This document shows, piece by piece, positions 48,480 to 61,400 of a stretch of 64,000 nucleotides of DNA. Made by a program: the position numbers and the translations under genes. Position 1 is the first letter of the stretch; each line of letters opens with the position of its first letter. The stretch is from assembly GCF_024679245.1 (NCBI RefSeq), contig NC_090190.1:43547220-43611219 (forward strand), in the 5' to 3' direction. This stretch comes from Pseudorasbora parva (lineage: Eukaryota > Chordata > Actinopteri > Cypriniformes > Gobionidae). The notes under the pieces were generated by a model, which did not search any database, was not told where the DNA came from, and saw only the letters and a list, made by a program, of their open reading frames with translations.

Positions 48480-49120
48480 ACCCATTCACATCCACCCACT
48501 CATATATTCTCCGTCCACTCGTATAGTCTAACCCCACTCCAATATAATCTCCACCTATTCAAACAGTCTCCGTTCACTTGTATAGTCTCCACCCATTCGT
48601 ATAGTCTCCGCCCACTTGTATAGTCTCCGCCCACTTGTATATATAATCCCCGCTCATTCACACAGTCTCCGCCCACTCATAATCCCTGCTCATTCACAGT
48701 CTCCACCCACTCATAAGCCCCGCTCATTCACAGTCTCCGCCCACTCATATAATCCCCGCCCATTTGCAGTCTCCGCCCACTTGTATAGTCTCCGCCAACT
48801 TGTATATATAATCCCCGCTTATTCACACAGTCTCCGCCCACTCATAATCCCCGCTCATTCACAGTCTCCGCCCACTCATAAGCCCCGCTCATTCACAGTC
48901 TCCGCCCACTCATAAGCCCCGCTCATTCACAGTCTCCGCCCACTCATAAACCCCGCTCATTCACAGTCTCCGCCCACTCATAATCCCCGCTCATTCACAG
49001 TCTCCGCCCACTCATAAGCCCCGCTCATTCACAGTCTCCGCCCACTCATAAGCCCCGCTCATTCACAGTCTCCGCCCACTCATAAGCCCCGCTCATTCAC
49101 AGTCTCCGCCCACTCATAAG
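48480..49120. repeat. 34-38 bp VNTR, left block
   Basis: The unit is TCTCCGCCCACTCATAAGCC plus CCGCTCATTCACAG, with a degenerate left edge from 48480. It continues at 50126 after the hAT insertion. Confidence 0.93.
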
Positions 49121-50125
49121 TAGGGATGGGTACCGAAAACCGGTACTAAACGGGCCCCGGGGCTAAATTTTGAAAGACCGTTGTATCGATAAGCTCTGAC
49201 GTTATCGGTTTTGCTGTCAGTACTTTTGAAAATACACGTGACCTGAGAGAGAGAGAGAGAGCGAGCGAGAGAGAGACACACAAACGACAGCCGAGGACAG
49301 AACTGAACATTCAAACATAGCCTGGTTACACTTTAGATCTGTGATAGTCTGATTTTATTTTAGATTTTGGCTTCCAAAGATTATAATAATAATATTTATG
49401 TCTAGCGCAACTTAATTCCCTTTGCAGCACTGCCATTTCTCCCTTAAACTCAAACGTAATGACAGAATCAGCACGATCAGTGATTGTTGTAAAATTCAGT
49501 CTAGCTACTGTTGGATTGTGGGATGCGTTTAATAATAAAAAGAGCGATTAAAACCACAAAAATGTCCGCAAGAGATTGTTCCCAAGTCAGCGCGCGCACT
49601 CTGAAACAGCCCGCAACGAGACGAGCAAATCACACTTTCGGTTTCACACTCGCGTCTAAACGATCAAATGAACACACACATCTATCTCAAAATGACCAGC
49701 TTGGAGAGTCTCTTTAACACAACACAGTTTGTGTCTAAAATGGACGTAGTTATTATGGATATAGTCAGGAGAAAGTGTAGCTCATCTGCCTATTATCAGT
49801 CGCCTATAGATCTGCACGGCTGTCTTAAAGAGGCAGCAGTGTAAATAAACATGCTGATGAATTACTGCGAATTAAACAAGCAAATGCAAAGAGAAAATCC
49901 CTCACAGCTCTTGAATGAATAAATTCAGCTTTAATAAGCATTAATTTAGGCTATTTATGATAAACCATGCAGTGTTATTTTACATTTGATTACTAGAATA
50001 TATATATATATATATATATATAAATCTGAAAAAGTACCGATAAGAATACCGTTAAAGTACTGGACCGATAAGCAGTATCGATAAGAGTAGTAATACCGTT
50101 AAAACCTTAACGATACCCATCCCTA
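49121..50125. mobile_element. Non-autonomous hAT element nested in the VNTR
   Basis: The termini are perfect inverted TAGGGATGGGTACCG-type (left) and CGATACCCATCCCTA (right). The 8-bp direct duplication CTCATAAG flanks it at 49113-49120 and 50126-50133, diagnostic of hAT insertion. Subterminal repeats of ACCGATAAG/CGATAAG occur. No transposase frame; it contains a short GA run and a TA run. Length 1005 bp. Confidence 0.93.
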
Positions 50126-52445
50126 CTCATAAGCCCCACTCATTCACAGTCTCCGCCCACTCATATAATCCCCGCTCATTCACAGTCTCCGCCCACTCAT
50201 ATAATCCCCGCTCATTCAGAGTCTCCGCCCACTCATATAATCCCCGCTCATTCACAGTCTCCGCCCACTCATAAACCCCGCTCATTCACAGTCTCCGCCC
50301 ACTCATAAACCCTGCTCATTCACACAGTCTCCGCCCACTCATATAATCCCCGCCCATTTGCACAGTCTCCGCCCACTCATATAATCCACGCCCATTTGCA
50401 GTCTCCGCCCACTCATATAATCCCCGCTCATTCACACAGTCTCCGCCCACTCATATAATCCCCGCTCATTCACAGTCTCCGCCCACTCATATAATCCCCG
50501 CTCATTCACACAGTCTCCGCCCACTCATATAATCCCCGCTCATTCACACAGTCTCCGCCCACTCATATAATCCCCGCCCATTTGCACAGTCTCCGCCCAC
50601 TCATATAATCCACGCCCATTTGCAGTCTCCGCCCACTCATATAATCCCCGCCCATTTGCACAGTCTCCGCCCACTCATATAATCCCCGCCCATTTGCAGT
50701 CTCCGCCCACTCATATAATCCCCGCTCATTCAGAGTCTCCGCCCACTCATATAATCCCCGCTCATTCACAGTCTCCGCCCACTCATATAATCCCCGCTCA
50801 TTCACAGTCTCCGCCCACTCATATAATCCCCGCTCATTCACAGTCTCCGCCCACTCATAAACCCTGCTCATTCACACAGTCTCCGCCCACTCATATAATC
50901 CCCGCCCATTTGCACAGTCTCCGCCCACTCATATAATCCACGCCCATTTGCAGTCTCCGCCCACTCATATAATCCCCGCTCATTCACACAGTCTCCGCCC
51001 ACTCATATAATCCCCGCTCATTCACAGTCTCCGCCCACTCATATAATCCCCGCTCATTCACACAGTCTCCGCCCACTCATATAATCCCCGCTCATTCACA
51101 CAGTCTCCGCCCACTCATATAATCCCCGCCCATTTGCACAGTCTCCGCCCACTCATATAATCCACGCCCATTTGCAGTCTCCGCCCACTCATATAATCCC
51201 CGCCCATTTGCACAGTCTCCGCCCACTCATATAATCCCCGCCCATTTGCAGTCTCCGCCCACTCATATAATCCCCGCTCATTCACAGTCTCCGCCCACTC
51301 ATATAATCCCCGCTCATTCACACAGTCTCCGCCCACTCATATAATCCCCGCCCATTTGCACAGTCTCCACCCACTCATATAATCCCTGCCCATTTGCACA
51401 GTCTCCACCCACTCATATAATCCCCGCCCATTTGCACAGTCTCCACCCACTCATATAATCCCTGCCCATTTGCACAGTCTCCGCCCACTCATATAATCCC
51501 CGCCCATTTGCACAGTCTCCACCCACTCATATAATCCCTGCCCATTTGCACAGTCTCCGCCCACTCATATAATCCCCGCTCATTCAGAGTCTCCGCCCAC
51601 TCATATAATCCCCGCTCATTCACAGTCTCCGCCCACTCATATAATCCCCGCTCATTCACAGTCTCCGCCCACTCATATAATCCCCGCTCATTCACAGTCT
51701 CCGCCCACTCATAAACCCTGCTCATTCACACAGTCTCCGCCCACTCATATAATCCCCGCCCATTTGCACAGTCTCCGCCCACTCATATAATCCACGCCCA
51801 TTTGCAGTCTCCGCCCACTCATATAATCCCCGCTCATTCACACAGTCTCCGCCCACTCATATAATCCCCGCTCATTCACAGTCTCCGCCCACTCATATAA
51901 TCCCCGCTCATTCACACAGTCTCCGCCCACTCATATAATCCCCGCTCATTCACACAGTCTCCGCCCACTCATATAATCCCCGCCCATTTGCACAGTCTCC
52001 GCCCACTCATATAATCCACGCCCATTTGCAGTCTCCGCCCACTCATATAATCCCCGCCCATTTGCACAGTCTCCGCCCACTCATATAATCCCCGCCCATT
52101 TGCAGTCTCCGCCCACTCATATAATCCCCGCTCATTCACAGTCTCCGCCCACTCATATAATCCCCGCTCATTCACACAGTCTCCGCCCACTCATATAATC
52201 CCCGCCCATTTGCACAGTCTCCACCCACTCATATAATCCCTGCCCATTTGCACAGTCTCCACCCACTCATATAATCCCCGCCCATTTGCACAGTCTCCAC
52301 CCACTCATATAATCCCTGCCCATTTGCACAGTCTCCGCCCACTCATATAATCCCCGCCCATTTGCACAGTCTCCACCCACTCATATAATCCCTGCCCATT
52401 TGCACAGTCTCCGCCCACTCATATAATCCCCGCCCATTTGCCCAG
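50126..52445. repeat. 34-38 bp VNTR, right block with higher-order repeat
   Basis: Units are TCTCCGCCCACTCATATAAT plus CCCCGCTCATTCACACAG or CCCCGCCCATTTGCACAG. The variant order repeats with an 854-bp period: the segment ending 50871 recurs ending 51725, and 51115-51336 recurs at 51969-52190. Open frames (YEWAETVNERGL) are artefacts. Confidence 0.95.
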
Positions 52446-52569
52446 TCCAAAAACCAAAAATATGATCCTGCTCATGGCCTTTAGCTCTGACAATCTTTGT
52501 GTTGTAATGATGTTTCTTTAGCTTATTGAACAGCACATCTGTGTAAACGCTGAGCTCATACATCCACTG

Positions 52570-52571
<2 letters not shown>

Positions 52572-52638
<67 letters not shown>

Positions 52639-52692
52639 TGTGTGTGTATATATGTGTATGTGTGTATGTGTGTGGTGTGTGTGTGTGTGTGA
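52572..52692. repeat. GT microsatellite
   Basis: About 60 bp of pure GT followed by GT with TATG interruptions. Confidence 0.9.
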
Positions 52693-52939
52693 GTCTGAAC
52701 ACACATCTGAAGAGTCCTTTAAAAGAGCCAACACCTTCTCAAGCCGTTTGCCTTCTATTACTCATTTCATGGGTTCTTCAGATTTATTTACACATTTAAT
52801 CTGAGCTCAGATGACTAACAGCTCCTCTCAGAATAACATCTTAAAGCTGCGCTGTTTTACATTCCTTTCTGTGTCCAGGAGATCGTTTAAAACGCTTCCA
52901 TTCCTCAGAAAGATACGATTCCAGAGGTGTTCACACCGC

Positions 52940-53941
<1,002 letters not shown>

Positions 53942-54189
53942 TCTCACTCAGATGCTCAGAACATTACGATCACCTGAGCGCAGCACCGCCATCTTCTGAT
54001 CTGAACTCGTGAAGCGCGAGTGCTTATGAAACACGTTCATAGGGAACAATCATGATCATTTCAAGAGCTCTTACATTGATTTAATTGAATAATTGTGAGC
54101 ACTGCACATACAGTTCACAATAGTGCGCAGTAATGACCAACGATTGCTGATGATCTGCTGTTGGTGAATTATGAACACTCATCTGATTG
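53942..54189. other. Unique DNA, nothing recognised
   Basis: Short non-repetitive stretch between the fold-back element and the Tc1-like fragment, without coding signal. Confidence 0.35.
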
Positions 54190-54268
54190 GAGGAGCAGCT
54201 GGAAGTACTAAAACATTTTAAAATAAGAGCCCCTGTATATATTTTGGACCCAGTCCCACATTATGCAG

Positions 54269-54303
<35 letters not shown>

Positions 54304-54905
54304 GGCCATCCACGTGATGTAGAAGAACACGTGATTCCTCAGACCAGGCCACCTTCTTCCATTGCTCCGTGGTCCAGTTCTGATGCTCACGTGCCACTGT
54401 TGGTGCTTTCGGCGGGGTCAGGGGTCAGAGGTCACCCTGACTGGTCCATACGCCTCAAACTGAGCTGCTCTGTGTATTCTGACAGCTTTCTATCAGAACC
54501 AGCATTAACTTCTGGAGCAGTTTGAGCTCCAGTAGCTCGTCTGTTTGATCGGACCCCACGGGCCAGCCTTCGCTCCCCACGGTCATCAATGAGCCTTGGC
54601 CGCCCATGACCCTGTGGCCGGTTCTCCACTGGTCCTTCCTTGGAGCACTTTTGATAGATACTGACCACTGCAGACCGGGAACAGCCCACAAGAGCTGCAG
54701 TTTTGGAGATGCTCTGACCCAGTCGTGTAGCCGTCACAATCTGGCCAAACTCGCTCAAATCCTTACGCTTGCCCATTTCTCCTGCTTCACACACATCAAC
54801 TCTGAGGACTAAATGTTCACTTGCTGCCTAATATATCCCACCCACTAACAGGAGCCGTGATGAAGAGATCATCAGTGTTACTCACTTCACCGGTCATAAT
54901 GTTAA
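54190..54905 (-). mobile_element. Tc1-like element (family A), N-terminal half
   Basis: The right end is the inverted terminus GGTCATAATGTTAAGCCTG near 54893. The - strand encodes [60 protein letters not shown] and, in broken frames, [20 protein letters not shown]. The catalytic C-terminal half is missing, ending near a CA run at 54272-54301. Confidence 0.85.
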
Positions 54906-54954
54906 GCCTGTTCATATTTTATATAATATTAAAATAGCTGGAAAATATCTCAAA

Positions 54955-56440
54955 TCTCATTCTTCAAACGTTAAGGGAACGTTACATTGTGTCATTCTTC
55001 AAACGTTAAGGGAACGTTACATTGTGTCATTCTTCAAACGTTAAGAGAACGTTACATTGTGTCATTCTTCAAACGTTAAGAGAACGTTACATTGTATCAT
55101 TCTTCAAACGTTAAGGGAACGTTACATTGTATCATTCTTCAAACGTTAAGGGAACGTTACATTGTATCATTCTTCAAACGTTAAGGGAACGTTACATTGT
55201 ATCATTCTTCAAACGTTAAGAGAACGTTACATTGTATCATTCTTCAAACGTTAAGAGAACGTTACATTGTATCATTCTTCAAACGTTAAGGGAACGTTAC
55301 ATTGTATCATTCTTCAAACGTTAAGAGAACGTTACATTGTATCATTCTTCAAACGTTAAGAGAACGTTACATTGTATCATTCTTCAAACGTTAAGGGAAC
55401 GTTACATTGTGTCATTCTTCAAACGTTAAGGGAACGTTACATTGTGTCATTCTTCAAACGTTAAGAGAACGTTACATTGTATCATTCTTCAAACGTTATG
55501 GGAACGTTACATTGTATCATTCTTCAAACGTTAAGGGAACGTTACATTGTGTCATTCTTCAAACGTTAAGGGAACGTTACATTGTGTCATTCTTCAAACG
55601 TTAAGGGAACGTTACATTGTGTCATTCTTCAAACGTTAAGGGAACGTTACATTGTGTCATTCTTCAAACGTTAAGAGAACGTTACATTGTATCATTCTTC
55701 AAACGTTATGGGAACGTTACATTGTATCATTCTTCAAACGTTAAGGGAACGTTACATTGTGTCATTCTTCAAACGTTAAGAGAACGTTACATTGTATCAT
55801 TCTTCAAACGTTAAGGGAACGTTACATTGTGTCATTCTTCAAACGTTAAGGGAACGTTACATTGTGTCATTCTTCAAACGTTAAGAGAACGTTACATTGT
55901 ATCATTCTTCAAACGTTAAGGGAACGTTACATTGTATCATTCTTCAAACGTTAAGGGAACGTTACATTGTATCATTCTTCAAACGTTAAGAGAACGTTAC
56001 ATTGTATCATTCTTCAAACGTTAAGAGAACGTTACATTGTATCATTCTTCAAACGTTAAGGGAACGTTACATTGTGTCATTCTTCAAATGTTAAGAGAAC
56101 GTTACATTGTGTCATTCTTCAAACGTTAAGAGAACGTTACATTGTGTCATTCTTCAAACGTTAAGGGAACGTTACATTGTGTCATTCTTCAAACGTTAAG
56201 AGAACGTTACATTGTATCATTCTTCAAACGTTAAGAGAACGTTACATTGTGTCATTCTTCAAACGTTAAGAGAACGTTACATTGTATCATTCTTCAAACG
56301 TTAAGAGAACGTTACATTGTATCATTCTTCAAACGTTAAGAGAACGTTACATTGTATCATTCTTCAAACGTTAAGAGAACGTTACATTGTATCATTCTTC
56401 AAACGTTAAGAGAACGTTACATTGTATCATTCTTCAAACG
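54955..56440. repeat. 35-bp satellite, array 2
   Basis: The same CATTCTTCAAACGTTAAGGG plus AACGTTACATTGTAT unit as at 39745-40405, about 42 copies. It ends in ACGTTATGAATTCTAG. GGG/GAG and TGTAT/TGTGT variants are mixed; an ATGGG variant occurs at 55498 and 55708, 210 bp (six units) apart, showing local block duplication. Confidence 0.95.
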
Positions 56441-56548
56441 TTATGAATTCTAGAAGTAGAATCATTTCAAAACTTTAGTTTGAACTAAAATGTTCCATGA
56501 ACGTTTTATAAATAATATGTTAAGCTGATGTTTTGAGAACATTATTTC

Positions 56549-56696
56549 AAACCTGTGTGAGTTTCTCTCTTCAGCTGAACACAAGGGAAGATATTTTGAA
56601 GAATCTCAGTAACAAATCAGTTAACTGTCTGGTTACTGACATTCTTCAAAATATCTCCCCTTGTGTTCAGCTGAAGAGAGAAACTCACACAGGTTT
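56549..56696. mobile_element. Hairpin MITE
   Basis: The 56-bp arms 56549-56604 (AAACCTGTGTGAGTTTCTCT...) and 56641-56696 are almost perfect inverted copies around a 36-bp spacer. The flank AAAGTGAACTGTGCC at about 56738 resembles the terminus of common fish MITEs. The 68-codon frame across it is an artefact. Confidence 0.75.
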
Positions 56697-56759
56697 GATC
56701 AACTTGAGGGAGAGTAAAGGACGACAGTTTTCCTTTTAAAGTGAACTGTGCCTTTAACT

Positions 56760-57027
56760 CCACGTGCTGACTTTGATTAGGCGTTTGGTGCCGCTGACAG
56801 ACTTTAATAATCCGTTAGTTTATGACGCGTCTCCGGGTTCTGACAGCTGACGAGTTCTTACAGGATTATGAGATTTGAGCGCGCAGGAATAGTTTTGGGA
56901 CTATCAGTCGCGCTCTGCTGTGTGATCTATAAACACGAGTGTTAATCATCTGCGTCTGATCTCATTCCAGCCAGCATCAGTTAAACACTGACGACACACA
57001 CACCAAATCATCCGTAATCACAGTAAC
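56760..57027. other. Unique DNA, nothing recognised
   Basis: Non-repetitive sequence without coding or transposon signals. Confidence 0.35.
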
Positions 57028-57437
57028 CTGCAAAAAATGCTCTTCTTACTCAGTATTTTTGTCTCATTTCTAGTCTAAATATCTAAAATTCTTACATTAA
57101 GAAACATTTACTAGACAAGTACAAATTATTGTCTTGTTTTGGGGAAAAATAACTCAAAATGAAGAGAGTTTCTGCTTAAAATAAGATAAATAATCTGCCA
57201 ATGGGGTGAGAAATATAATCTTAATTCAAACAGAAAACAAGATTATTTATCTCACCCCATTGGCAGATTATTTATCTTATTTTAAGCAAAAACTCTCTTC
57301 ATTTTGAGTTATTTTTCCCCAAAACAAGACAATTACTTTTGCTTGTCTAGTAAATTCTTCTTGTTTTAAGAATGTTTAGATGTTTGGACTAGAAACAAGA
57401 CAAAAATACTGAGTAAGAAGAGCGTTGTTCCAGTGTA
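57028..57437. mobile_element. Fold-back element, copy 3 (most complete)
   Basis: Ends CTGCAAAAAATGCTCTTCTT and AGTAAGAAGAGCGTTGTTCC. Inside is a long palindrome: TTTTGGGGAAAAATAACTCA through ATAATCTGCCAATGGGGTGA, then the inverse. The whole 410 bp could fold into one hairpin. No coding capacity. Confidence 0.8.
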
Positions 57438-57715
57438 GAGATGCCGGATTTAGTAATCAGCTCTAATAAACGCTAAAGTTTCCGCTCACTCTCTCTCCTG
57501 TTTCTTGAAGTTTTGCTGTGATTCTGAGGTCTTTGTTTGGTCGTCATGGAAACTGCCTCCGTTTAAGCAAAAAAGACACACGGAGCTCAGCACACGCAAA
57601 GCACACACAGCAGCTCGACGCATACAATGGTAGAAAAAAACGTTAATTAGTCTTAAAATCACGGATTGTAAATTACACTTTCAATTCACATGGGTGCGAT
57701 CAGGTTCAGCACAAA

Positions 57716-57747
<32 letters not shown>

Positions 57748-57848
57748 CCACACACACCAAACGCCATTCTAGATGTTAATGCAATGTCAGGCTGAAGTGT
57801 GTGTGTGTGTGTGGGTGGGAATCGCTGCGAGCGTCGCTGATACATGTA

Positions 57849-57919
<71 letters not shown>

Positions 57920-58036
57920 TCTGACGCTTGAGGAAGGGTCTCTGTGTGGGCGGGTTCGAGCAGAAACACAGAAAACATCCCTCACGCTCTCAGAACATTA
58001 GCCTCAATCCATGTGTTCAATTCACAAACATCATCA

Positions 58037-58075
<39 letters not shown>
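57716..58075. repeat. CA/GT microsatellites
   Basis: CA runs at 57716-57740, 57858-57918 and 58039-58073 and a GT run at 57798-57813, with unique sequence between. Nothing recognised from 58076 to 58440 apart from AT-rich DNA. Confidence 0.85.
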
Positions 58076-58076
<1 letters not shown>

Positions 58077-58454
58077 TAAGAGCCGTACCGAACCCGGCCA
58101 TTATTTACTCGCCCTCATCACGATCCCAATCCGAGCTCTTAGACGGTAACCACGACTACAACGATTAAAAACATTATAGTTCATTGAAACGAAGCTGGAA
58201 TCAAATAAAAACATTAGATGAGCACGTAAACATTACTGGGCAACTAACAGGAATAAACACTGAATTAACTGGAAAACGGAAATAAATATAAACTAAGACT
58301 GAACGAGTGGAATAAAACCTAACTTATCAAATGTCAATAGTAATATAAAAGACAAAAGAACAGCAAATTACTGAATAAAACAAAAAAACTGTTTAGTTAA
58401 TTTATGATGAAACCATAAAAATACTTTGACAAACTTTACTTGAAGCCAACAAAA

Positions 58455-61400
58455 GCTGCTGCTGTTATTACTGCTGCTGCTGCTATTACTGCTGCTGCTG
58501 CTGCTGTTATTACTGCTGCTGCTGCTGTTATTACTGCTGCTGCTGTTGTTATTGCTGCTGCTTCTGTTATTACTGCTGCTGTTATTACTGCTGCTGCTGC
58601 TGTTATTACTGCTGCTGCTGCTGTTATTACTGCTGCTGTTATTACTGCTGCTGCTGCTATTACTGCTGCTGCTGCTGTTATTACTGCTGCTGCTGCTATT
58701 ACTGCTGCTGCTGCTGCTGTTATTACTGCTGCTGCTGCTGTTGTTATTGCTGCTGCTTCTGTTATTACTGCTGCTGTTATTACTGCTGCTGCTGCTGTTA
58801 TTACTGCTGCTGCTGCTGTTATTACTGCTGCTGCTGCTATTACTGCTGCTGCTGCTGCTGTTATTACTGCTGCTGCTGCTGTTATTACTGCTGCTGCTGC
58901 TATTACTGCTGCTGCTGCTGCTGTTATTACTGCTGCTGCTGCTGTTATTACTGCTGCTGCTGTTGTTATTGCTGCTGCTTCTGTTATTACTGCTGCTGTT
59001 ATTACTGCTGCTGCTGCTGTTATTACTGCTGCTGCTGCTGTTATTACTGCTGCTGTTATTACTGCTGCTGCTGCTATTACTGCTGCTGCTGCTGTTATTA
59101 CTGCTGCTGCTGCTATTACTGCTGCTGCTGCTGCTGTTATTACTGCTGCTGCTGCTGTTGTTATTGCTGCTGCTTCTGTTATTACTGCTGCTGTTATTAC
59201 TGCTGCTGCTGCTGTTATTACTGCTGCTGTTATTACTGCTGCTGCTGCTGTTATTACTGCTGCTGTTATTACTGCTGCTGCTGCTGTTATTACTGCTGCT
59301 GTTATTACTGCTGCTGCTTCTGTTATTACTGCTGCTGCTGCTGTTATTACTGCTGCTGTTATTACTGCTGCTGCTGCTGTTATTACTGCTGCTGCTGCTG
59401 TTATTACTGCTGCTGCTGTTATTACTGCTGCTGTTATTACTGCTGCTGCTGTTATTACTGCTGCTGCTGCTGTTATTACTGCTGCTGCTGCTGTTATTAC
59501 TGCTGCTGTTATTACTGCTGCTGCTGTTATTACTGCTGCTACTGTTATTACTGCTGCTGCTGCTGTTATTACTGCTGCTGCTGTTATTACTGCTGCTGCT
59601 GTTATTACTGCTGCTGTTATTACTGCTGCTGCTGTTATTACTGCTGCTGTTATTACTGCTGCTGCTGTTATTACTGCTGCTGCTGCTGTTATTACTGCTG
59701 CTGTTATTACTGCTGCTGCTGTTATTACTGCTGCTACTGTTATTACTGCTGCTATTACTGCTGCTGCTGCTGCTGTTATTACTGCTGCTTCTGTTATTAC
59801 TGCTGCTGCTGTTATTACTGCTGCTGCTGTTATTACTGCTGCTGCTGCTGTTATTACTGCTGCTGCTGTTATTACTGCTGCTATTACTGCTGCTGCTGCT
59901 GCTGTTATTACTGCTGCTGCTGTTATTACTGCTGCTGCTGCTGCTATTACTGCTGCTGCTGCTGCTGTTATTGCTGCTGCTTCTGTTATTACTGCTGCTG
60001 CTGCTGCTTCTGTTATTACTGCTGCTGCTGCTGTTATTACTGCTGCTGCTGCTGTTATTACTGCTGCTGCTGCTGCTGTTATTACTGCTGTTGCTGCTAT
60101 TACTGCTGCTGCTGCTCCTGTTGTTATTGCTGCTGCTTCTGTTATTACTGCTGCTGCTGCTGTTATTACTGCTGCAGTTATTACTGCTGCTGCTGTTATT
60201 ACTGCTGCTGTTATTACTGCTGCTGCTGTTATTACTGCTGCTGCTGTTATTACTGCTGCTGCTGTTATTACTGCTGCTGCTGCTGTTATTACTGCTGCTG
60301 TTATTACTGCTGCTGCTGTTATTACTGCTGCTATTACTGCTGCTGCTGCTGCTGCTGTTATTACTGCTGCTTCTGTTATTACTGCTGCTGCTGTTATTAC
60401 TGCTGCTGCTGCTGTTATTACTGCTGCTGCTGTTATTACTGCTGCTATTACTACTGCTGCTGCTGCTGTTATTGCTGCTGCTGTTATTACTGCTGCTGCT
60501 GTTATTACTGCTGCTGCTGCTGCTATTACTGCTGCTGCTGCTGCTGTTATTGCTGCTGCTTCTGTTATTACTGCTGCTGCTGCTGTTATTACTGCTGCTG
60601 TTATTACTGCTGCTGCTGCTGTTATTACTGCTGCTGTTATTACTGCTGCTGCTGCTGTTATTACTGCTGCTGCTGCTGTTATTACTGCTGCTGTTATTAC
60701 TGCTGCTGCTGCTGTTATTACTGCTGCTGCTGCTGTTATTACTGCTGCTGCTGTTATTACTGCTGCTGTTATTACTGCTGCTGCTGTTATTACTGCTGCT
60801 GCTGTTATTACTGCTGCTACTGTTATTACTGCTGCTGCTGCTGTTATTACTGCTGCTGCTGCTGTTATTACTGCTGCTGCTGCTGTTATTACTGCTGCTG
60901 CTGTTATTACTGCTGCTGCTGTTATTACTGCTGCTTCTGTTATTACTGCTGCTGCTATTACTGCTGCTGCTGCTGCTGTTATTGCTGCTGCTGCTGTTAT
61001 TACTGCTGCTGCTGTTATTACTGCTGCTGCTGCTGCTATTACTGCTGCTGCTGCTGCTGTTATTGCTGCTGCTTCTGTTATTACTGCTGCTGCTGCTTCT
61101 GTTATTACTGCTGCTGCTTCTGTTATTACTGCTGCTGCTGCTGTTATTACTGCTGCTGCTGCTGTTATTACTGCTGTTGCTGCTATTACTGCTGCTGCTG
61201 CTGCTGTTGTTATTGCTGCTGCTTCTGTTATTACTGCTGCTGCTGCTGTTATTACTGCTGCTGTTATTACTGCTGCTGCTGCTGTTATTACTGCTGCTGT
61301 TATTACTGCTGCTGTTATTACTGCTGCTGCTGTTATTACTGCTGCTGTTATTACTGCTGCTGCTGTTATTACTGCTGCTGTTATTACTGCTGCTGCTGTT

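Noticed and set aside
56533..56739. 68-codon + frame
   Set aside because: Lies across a hairpin MITE; both arms are inverted copies.
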